DNA of 5,110 nt from positions 1 through 5,110 of the forward strand of contig JAKQSI010000069.1 in NCBI GenBank assembly GCA_029570205.1, in the 5' to 3' direction. How positions within the stretch are numbered: the stretch's first letter is position 1; each line of letters begins with the position of its first letter. The notes below the pieces were generated by a model. The model was not told where the DNA came from, did no database searches, and saw only the letters and a list, made by a program, of their open reading frames with translations. Origin of the DNA: Candidatus Omnitrophota bacterium. GTDB taxonomy: Bacteria > Hinthialibacterota > Hinthialibacteria > Hinthialibacterales > JAKPRU01. Position numbers and translations under genes: made by a program. Below, piece by piece: positions 1 to 5,110 of this stretch.

Positions 1-2892
1 GGGCCGGATTCCTATTACGCATTCAGTACGGATGCTGCGAAGGACCCCACGAGTCTCCTCACCCGGTCACAGATCCTCATGGGTAGTGAGGATGATGACG
101 AGCCGTATCTGCACGCCCCGACCGATGCGTTGTTCGATCACCGGAGCCAGTACCTTTGGATTCGGGACACGGATCTGTCCGGGAGGTGGTTGTTCGTTTA
201 CAGCCGGTGGGCTGGGGAAGATTTCTCATACATCGGGAAACCCGGCTACCACATGCGGATCTTTACCCGCGAGGGGAGTCCTGCCGGGGCGATGTGGCTG
301 ATTAAGAACCATCCCAGGATTGGGGAAGGGGTTCACGAAAGCCGGATTAACCTCCGGAGTTTCGAGGACGCGGAGGGGTGGGCCATGGAGTTCTGTCAGG
401 TCGGGCAGGGTGAACATGCCTTCTTCGAGCACCGGCATCGAGCCGATGTGCTGATGGACAGCCTGGAAGATTCGACCACGTATATCCGGGAAATTGAGAC
501 GGCGTGTGGGATGCGCCTGACAGAGTTCGACGGGCAGTTGTATCTCACGGCCCGGCGACCGGCGCGGCGTATTCTGTGCGAGATCACGGATTCCAAGATT
601 GAGCGGGGGAAACTGACTTACAGCTATGCTGGAATGACGGAACGGTCCGGGAATGCGGTTCGGGTCGAGTTCATGAACCGGACCAATGAAACCGCTATGA
701 ACTTGCCCTGGAGGATCGACGTGATTGAGGTCGTGTACCTCCAGGAAGCCGAGTCGGTCCGGGGAACCAAGGTGGTCCAAACGGTGCGAAGCCGGGCCAC
801 TATTGATAGATCGGTAGCGTATCGACTCGGAGAGCAGACCTTACTGGCATCCATTTTCGAGCGATTACGGACCATGTTCCCGACGACGGGCGAACTGCTC
901 CTGGCAGCTCCTGGGGACCATTTCTATCTGACAACAGCCTTGATACCAAATTGCACGAAGAAAGTGATGCGGTTCGAAGAAATTACGGAAGATAACGAGC
1001 GTGAGCTCCAAATCGTCGCTGTGGAGCAGTGCGATGATGCGTATCGGAAACACATTTATCAACAGGACCCGACGGATCAGCGGGAAACGGTATTGGGCGA
1101 CTATGGGATCTACATGGATTCCGCTTCCGGACTGAGCACCACCTTTGTTCCATGGCCGGCCAGAGCAATTGCGATTGATCGACCGAATGAGAGACGGGGC
1201 GTGGTTCAGTTCCTGTACAGCCGTGGTGAGAAGGATCGGCATTTGGTCGATATCGCAATCCACACATCCGATGGCCGTGACGCTTCCAGTTTCGCCGTCT
1301 TTGCGGCGTCCGCGCACCTTCACGCAAGTATTTCGGAGAGCGATACCACAATTCAGATCTCCATGGCGTCTTTACTGGACGATGGAACGCGCGGGGAGAC
1401 CTTCGTTGAAGGTTTTCCTGGGACAATCTGGATCGCCAGTTATTCGGACAATGGGGGTGTCAGGCAGATTGGTGCGGTGGAAGCTGTCACCTACACCAAC
1501 TTTGAGATCGTAACAGTGGGCGGGGAGGAGATCGGGCAGTTCACCGGATGCAAGCGCGGCGCGTTGAATACCTCCCCGGCGGTGCATACGATTCTGACCG
1601 CGAGCAGCCCACTCCACATGGTAGAAGATCCTGTCCGGGAAACGTGGGATGTGAATTTCCCGAAACCTTACGTTCTCGGATATGGAGATAAGCGGACCGG
1701 TGTGAACGACGCTTCGTATGTCTATTTCGGCGCAAATGCCAAGTTCAATGAAATCGTGTTCTCGAATCTCATTCGTTCCAACCCGGAATACCGGATCTAT
1801 GTCAACGAAATGGAATATTGCGCGTCTGAGGATTCGGTTGTGTGGAAGAGGGCTGTCGGATTGTGCGATGAGACAGACGATTTTATGAACTTGAATGCAA
1901 CACAGCAGCGACGGATCATCACCTTCGAAGCCGGTATGGACTGGAAACTGATGGATGTGAATTCCTATAACCGGTATTGGGTACGATTCGAGAAAACCGT
2001 CACAGTGCCCCATACGCGGCACGGCTATGGACGCAACCAGATCCCGCAGGAGATGGATCAGGCAATCACTCTGCGTCTGTGTCCCATCGTGTATAAGCAC
2101 GTTCCATGGCCGACCTCGTATGAGTATCCCCGAGAGGATCAGCGACAGAATCGAGAATTCGAGGTCGCCGGTATTGCACGGTGGAGTCAAGCGAGTTCGT
2201 CTACGCAGAATCCTCTCATCCGGCTTGGAATCGGGGAGGAGTTTGGTGATCGCGGCATGTATTCGGGAGACATGGATCTTGGTGACGATTCTGAAGAGTT
2301 GAAGAAGGGGGATGGGGTATATATTGGTTTCAATGGCAAGGCGTACAAGTTGGACGCTGCCAGTCCGGAGGATGTTAAGGCATGGCTCGGATTCGCGACG
2401 GAGAATGTTCAGCCGGGGGAGAGGGTCACCGGGAAAGTCGATGTGGACGGGACCGCGTATAACGATTCCTGGGCAATGACGGCAGGGTCCGAAGTCTATG
2501 TCGACTTCGCGAATAAGACCCTGACCCAGACTCGTCCGACCGGGCAGTACACGATCGCTGGAATTGCCACACGTGAAGATGAGTTGCAGATGACGATCAA
2601 TGGCGACATGGGGAGGGAATGGCTTTTGCTCCGGTGGCACAAAGAACTACTGACATCCGACGATGATGACCCGGTTACACCGCATTATCCCCTCTCGCAT
2701 AAGGCCCGAGAGAACCCCATTTTGATCTTCGCGGGCGGAGTGATTCAGACCGAAGGGAGCGGAGATCCTGCCTCTCTCGACAGTACGGTCTATGGATTCG
2801 TGCCGGATGATGACCGGCGCGGGATCAGGCTGACGTGGAAACCGGACCCCGGAACCGGAGTGCTGGCCGTATATCTGATTGAAGAGGACTGA
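1..2892 (+). CDS. Tail-tip / central tail hub protein, gpJ-like (5' partial)
   Basis: Predicted virion protein at the distal end of the phage tail, acting in host contact and tail-tip assembly. The frame is open from base 1, giving 963 codons. The first ATG (79) has no Shine-Dalgarno sequence before it and coding-quality residues precede it (PDSYYAFSTDAAKDP), so the start is upstream. Residues about 97-180 fit the gpJ pattern: WLIKNHP..GEG, then RINLRSFEDAEGWAMEFC, then a segment ending in GQLYLTARRP. Residues about 200-355 fit the next hub domain: NAVRVEF, a Thr-Ile-Asp-Arg..A.RLG helix, LLLAAPGDHFYL (P304-G305-D306) and a closing AVEQCDDAYRKHIY. After it come beta-rich modules: about 470-535 (FTGCKRG), about 580-665 (F..I.F start, W..L.D.T centre, YWVRF end), about 761-870 (GDGVYIGFNGKAYKLDA, a fibre-type module) and about 900-963 (IFAGGVIQ to the YLIEED end). 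No catalytic site or membrane segment is seen. The hub assignment rests on remembered family patterns, and the C-terminal modules are inferred to be adhesin or decoration domains. Confidence 0.75.
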   Translation, partial: GPDSYYAFSTDAAKDPTSLLTRSQILMGSEDDDEPYLHAPTDALFDHRSQYLWIRDTDLSGRWLFVYSRWAGEDFSYIGKPGYHMRIFTREGSPAGAMWLIKNHPRIGEGVHESRINLRSFEDAEGWAMEFCQVGQGEHAFFEHRHRADVLMDSLEDSTTYIREIETACGMRLTEFDGQLYLTARRPARRILCEITDSKIERGKLTYSYAGMTERSGNAVRVEFMNRTNETAMNLPWRIDVIEVVYLQEAESVRGTKVVQTVRSRATIDRSVAYRLGEQTLLASIFERLRTMFPTTGELLLAAPGDHFYLTTALIPNCTKKVMRFEEITEDNERELQIVAVEQCDDAYRKHIYQQDPTDQRETVLGDYGIYMDSASGLSTTFVPWPARAIAIDRPNERRGVVQFLYSRGEKDRHLVDIAIHTSDGRDASSFAVFAASAHLHASISESDTTIQISMASLLDDGTRGETFVEGFPGTIWIASYSDNGGVRQIGAVEAVTYTNFEIVTVGGEEIGQFTGCKRGALNTSPAVHTILTASSPLHMVEDPVRETWDVNFPKPYVLGYGDKRTGVNDASYVYFGANAKFNEIVFSNLIRSNPEYRIYVNEMEYCASEDSVVWKRAVGLCDETDDFMNLNATQQRRIITFEAGMDWKLMDVNSYNRYWVRFEKTVTVPHTRHGYGRNQIPQEMDQAITLRLCPIVYKHVPWPTSYEYPREDQRQNREFEVAGIARWSQASSSTQNPLIRLGIGEEFGDRGMYSGDMDLGDDSEELKKGDGVYIGFNGKAYKLDAASPEDVKAWLGFATENVQPGERVTGKVDVDGTAYNDSWAMTAGSEVYVDFANKTLTQTRPTGQYTIAGIATREDELQMTINGDMGREWLLLRWHKELLTSDDDDPVTPHYPLSHKARENPILIFAGGVIQTEGSGDPASLDSTVYGFVPDDDRRGIRLTWKPDPGTGVLAVYLIEED
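2883..2887 (+). promoter_or_regulatory. Ribosome-binding site for the glycosyltransferase-like gene
   Basis: The purine stretch AGAGG lies inside the last codons of the tail gene, four bases before the ATG at 2892. The stop TGA and the start ATG share one A (TGATG). Together these support the ATG at 2892 as the real start and suggest coupling by re-initiating ribosomes. Confidence 0.6.
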
Positions 2893-3890
2893 TGAACCAA
2901 TTCCGTTATGCCCTTATAGACTTGTGCGGTAACCAATGGATCCGGGAATGCCACTTGGTTTGGCCGCATCCGACCAATGGCATGGAGCAATGGTCGAGAG
3001 TTGTCAACAATTTCCATGTCTACAGGGGATCGAGACTGAGCCGAGCGGGGGAGCGGGTGTTGAACAGTTATGACGGGCTGCTCTTCGTAGTGAGAAGTGC
3101 CGGTGCTCTGGCAACCGTCTGCGGTCTGCGAAAGCGGTTCCCTCTCTGCAAAGTGGTTCTGGTTCCAGGCAATTCGTTATTTGATATCGGACCGAAGTTG
3201 TTCGATGCAATGAATGGCGTCGATGCGGTGGCCGCGACGAATGTGAGTGAACGGCCGATTTGGGAGAGCCTGGCTCCTGGCAAGTATTTCTGGCTCGGTT
3301 TCCCGGCAGACTTCTCGGTCTATGTGAAACACAGCCGCGACCATGGCCTGCGCGACCGGAACACGGTCGTGCTCGAAGATGGTCCTTCCATTTTGACCAT
3401 CGCCAGGATGCTCCAGAACGTCTGCGGCCCGATTCGGTTCCTGGTGCAGCCGCGTTGTCATGGAACGGAAGAGATCCGGCAGCAGTTCTCCATGGCAGGC
3501 ATGGCGTGTGAAGTGGTGCAGGGGAAGACGTGGGGGGAGAAGTTGCAGGAGACGTCGGAGGCCTGGATTGCCTTTGCATGGAATGGAGATCCGGCCTTTC
3601 AGATCGACTGCGCCGGTCAGCGGATACCGTGTGTCGGCGTTGATTTCGGGTATCAGCCCTTATTGTTCCCGGACCTCTCCTATCACTCCATTCGTGGTCT
3701 TTCCTTTGCCTTGCAGCATGTGAAGCGGTTCCTGGAAACGAAGGGGGGACCCGAATATGAAAACGTGACGACCAAAGCGTTTAAGCGGGCGGCTTCGTTG
3801 TTCCACACCGATCCGTGCCTGACAAGGTTTCAGGCCTTTGAATCTTTCCTGTTTATGGGCGCAAAAGCTGTGAGGGGACCGGATGATTGA
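2892..3890 (+). CDS. Glycosyltransferase-like protein (GT-B-type layout)
   Basis: A 332-residue soluble protein without a signal peptide or membrane helix. The layout suggests two Rossmann-like halves. In the N-half, YDGLLFVVRSAG (about 60-71) is followed by a helix, FPLCKVVLVPGN (83-94), DAVAATNVSERPIW and then WLGFPADFSVY (134-144). The last resembles the linker motif (GFPvD) between the two halves of many GT-B enzymes. In the C-half, TVVLEDG starts a new strand, followed by GPIRFLVQPR, AWIAFAWNGDPAFQIDCAGQRIPCVGVD (224-251) and YQPLLFPDL. This matches the usual GT-B order of a strand, a donor-site helix with a conserved acidic/small residue stretch, a G.P.V strand and a late loop. The typical E-x7-E donor motif is not obvious; D239 sits roughly where the first acidic residue would be, so donor and acceptor are unknown. 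It lies between the tail hub gene and terL, overlapping each, so it is probably expressed late and might modify a virion protein or DNA. A non-enzymatic Rossmann-like protein remains possible. Confidence 0.5.
   Translation: MNQFRYALIDLCGNQWIRECHLVWPHPTNGMEQWSRVVNNFHVYRGSRLSRAGERVLNSYDGLLFVVRSAGALATVCGLRKRFPLCKVVLVPGNSLFDIGPKLFDAMNGVDAVAATNVSERPIWESLAPGKYFWLGFPADFSVYVKHSRDHGLRDRNTVVLEDGPSILTIARMLQNVCGPIRFLVQPRCHGTEEIRQQFSMAGMACEVVQGKTWGEKLQETSEAWIAFAWNGDPAFQIDCAGQRIPCVGVDFGYQPLLFPDLSYHSIRGLSFALQHVKRFLETKGGPEYENVTTKAFKRAASLFHTDPCLTRFQAFESFLFMGAKAVRGPDD
3872..3877 (+). promoter_or_regulatory. Ribosome-binding site for terL
   Basis: A strong GAGGGG sequence sits five bases before the ATG at 3883, inside the end of the glycosyltransferase-like gene. 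It favours this ATG over the in-frame ATG at 3904, which has no comparable purine tract at the right distance. Confidence 0.65.
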
Positions 3891-5110
3891 GACTGCTCCT
3901 GTTATGCGATTCCAGGACGAGCATGGCCGCAACTTCCTGGCGCGGACTCAGGGGGACTACTATCGGTTCCTGCGGAGCCTTGGCGAGATTCGAGCGGTGC
4001 CGGAGGAACAGGAGCGATATCTCGATACGCTTCGATTCGACCCGGACGCATTTGACCAGCGTTTCGACGAATTATGGGAACCGGAATACGAACTGGAGCC
4101 GGTCGATTATGAGACGTTCGTAACGAATCCCTATTTTCTCGGCGCCGCCATGAACCTGTACCCGCGCCTGATCGAAGAAGGGATTCGGATCTTCCATGCC
4201 AGGCATGAGTATGCCGAAATCATCTACACCGGCGGGATTGGGTGGGGCAAATCCTACCATGCGGTTTCGATCCTGGCTTACGACCTGCACCGGCTCTTGT
4301 GCATGAAATCCCCACAGCGCATGTTGGGGCTGGCCGATAACGGGGATCTGTACTTTGTCAATCTGGGAATCAAGGAGGGGCAGGCGAAGAAAGTGTTCTT
4401 CGCAAAGGCCCGGAATATCATCATGGCCTCGCCTTATTTCCGGGACGAATTTGTGAAGATCGGATTCAACCCGAAACACAACCGATCCGTAATTATCCTG
4501 CCGAAACTGCTCCATGTCGAATTCGGGAGTTCAACCGACACGTCCATTATCGGCCAGGACGTGCTGGGGGTGGTAATTGACGAGGCGAACTGGCTCGCGC
4601 ATGGCTCACGGAGCGCGACGGAGAAAGTTACGGATGCCGATTCCGATCACATGACGAGTCTGTATAAGAGCGCCGAGAACCGTCTGAAGTCCCGTCTGGC
4701 GAAATCCGGTATTGCAGCGGGGCATTTGATACTCATTTCATCCGCATTGCATCCGGGCGACTGGATTGAAAGCCATATTGAAAAGTGCAGGGACGATCCG
4801 AATACCTACATCTTGGAGAAAGCGACGTGGGAATCGTGCCCCGAATCGTATTCCGGCAAATGGTTCCGGGTCCAGGTCGGGAACGACCTGATGGCAAGCA
4901 AGGTGCTGAACGAGGGTGAGAAAGCCGATCCGACCTGTGAGGAAATTGAGGTTCCGGAAGAGTTTCGGAAACAGTTCGAACTCGATCCGGACCGGGGATG
5001 TCGAGAATTTGGGGGGCGGAGAACGATTTCACAAACCTTCTGGTTGCGGGACCGGACCTGTCTATTACGGGCATACGAGAGGGCTGGAATGAGAATGCTC
5101 CAAGACAAGC
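3883..5110 (+). CDS. terL: Terminase large subunit (3' partial, probable frameshift at 5011-5016)
   Basis: ATP-driven DNA-packaging motor that binds the portal and cuts concatemeric DNA. The gene starts 8 bases before the previous stop and runs off the window. The ATPase domain is clear. An N-terminal lead of about 110 residues includes MNLYPRLIEEGIRIFHARHEYAEIIYTG. Walker A is GGIGWGKS (G117-S124, Lys123). GSSTDTSIIGQDVLG precedes Walker B GVVIDEAN (229-236, Asp233-Glu234). The coupling motif LILISSALHPGDW has Ser286-Ser287. The stretch VPEEFRKQFELDPDRGCREFGG (about 356-378) matches the segment that usually closes the ATPase domain in this family (compare a DP..alR..aG pattern). The nuclease domain with its metal-binding acidic residues should follow but is outside the window. 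After the six-G run at 5011-5016 the original frame becomes RRTISQTFWLRDRTC, unlike a terminase, while the -1 frame reads AENDFTNLLVAGPDLSITGI. The gene is therefore best read as frame-shifted there. No stop occurs in either frame before the window end, so a true break cannot be proven from length alone. Confidence 0.9.
   Translation, partial: MIETAPVMRFQDEHGRNFLARTQGDYYRFLRSLGEIRAVPEEQERYLDTLRFDPDAFDQRFDELWEPEYELEPVDYETFVTNPYFLGAAMNLYPRLIEEGIRIFHARHEYAEIIYTGGIGWGKSYHAVSILAYDLHRLLCMKSPQRMLGLADNGDLYFVNLGIKEGQAKKVFFAKARNIIMASPYFRDEFVKIGFNPKHNRSVIILPKLLHVEFGSSTDTSIIGQDVLGVVIDEANWLAHGSRSATEKVTDADSDHMTSLYKSAENRLKSRLAKSGIAAGHLILISSALHPGDWIESHIEKCRDDPNTYILEKATWESCPESYSGKWFRVQVGNDLMASKVLNEGEKADPTCEEIEVPEEFRKQFELDPDRGCREFGGRRTISQTFWLRDRTCLLRAYERAGMRMLQDK
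5011..5110 (+). other. Frame-change site and -1-frame continuation of terL
   Basis: Six consecutive G (5011-5016) follow TTT. With one more G, or with G5016 read twice, translation continues as GG-AENDFTNLLVAGPDLSITGI and then REGWNENAPRQ to the window end. This has balanced composition and sits where the family runs from its ATPase domain towards the nuclease domain. In that frame a TGA lies at 4947-4949, so the switch must fall between 4950 and about 5016. Upstream of the run the original frame (VPEEFRKQFELDPDRG) is the natural one, which places the junction at the G run itself. Confidence 0.7.

Noticed and set aside
79-81. ATG at 79 as the start of the tail hub gene
   Set aside because: There is no Shine-Dalgarno sequence before it, and the frame stays open with natural residues back to base 1. 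The gene is better treated as truncated by the window edge.
1147-2112. Repeated 12-mer gttccatggccg (1147-1158 and 2101-2112), both encoding VPWP
   Set aside because: The flanking protein sequence differs and no longer repeat extends from it. It is compatible with chance or a short shared turn.
1372-2640. 422-codon open frame on the minus strand inside the tail hub gene
   Set aside because: It is antisense to a frame with recognisable hub motifs. Its translation is rich in Ile/His/Arg/Pro without a domain pattern, and it has no plausible ribosome-binding context. It is a shadow of the sense codon composition.
3004-3579. 191-codon minus-strand open frame under the glycosyltransferase-like gene
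   Set aside because: The translation is Arg/Ser/Pro/His-rich low-complexity sequence, typical of an antisense shadow.
3904-3906. Alternative terL start at the ATG at 3904
   Set aside because: The ATG at 3883 has a GAGGGG site at ideal spacing and overlaps the upstream stop as expected for coupling. The downstream ATG lacks a site.
3887-4123. 78-codon plus-strand open frame overlapping the 5' end of terL
   Set aside because: It is out of frame with the terminase, its composition is Arg/Ser/Thr-rich, and terL coding quality is clear across the same bases.

Overview
The window looks like a piece of a tailed double-stranded DNA phage or prophage (Caudoviricetes), most likely a siphovirus-type virion judging by the gpJ-like tail-tip gene. 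By eye the GC content is in the mid-50s percent. The sequence does not identify the host. All coding is on the + strand and fills the window. There are no intergenic gaps, RNA genes, mobile elements or CRISPR repeats that I can see.

Layout: (1) bases 1-2892 hold the 3' 963 codons of a very large tail-tip / central tail hub protein (gpJ / Phage-tail_3-like). It has a recognisable hub core followed by several beta-rich modules and a separate C-terminal module. Its true start lies upstream of the window. (2) Bases 2892-3890 hold a 332-residue protein whose layout resembles a GT-B-fold glycosyltransferase. It starts on the last base of the tail gene's stop codon. (3) From 3883 to the window end runs the large terminase subunit (terL), the DNA-packaging motor. 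It overlaps the end of the previous gene by 8 bases, shows clear Walker A, Walker B and coupling motifs, and is cut off by the window end before its nuclease active site.

The three genes are joined by a 1-base and an 8-base overlap, each with a purine-rich ribosome-binding site inside the preceding gene. This points to one late transcript with translational coupling. The order tail tip -> glycosyltransferase-like -> terL suggests that the end of the tail block and the start of the packaging block meet here, with the virion-modifying candidate between them. No small terminase subunit is visible directly upstream of terL.

The most notable anomaly is a probable frame break in terL at a run of six G (5011-5016). 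Downstream of the run, the -1 frame reads as a natural terminase continuation, while the original frame turns into Arg/Trp/Cys-rich low-quality sequence. A missing G (sequencing, assembly or real mutation) is the simplest explanation. A -1 ribosomal slip would have the same effect on the protein.
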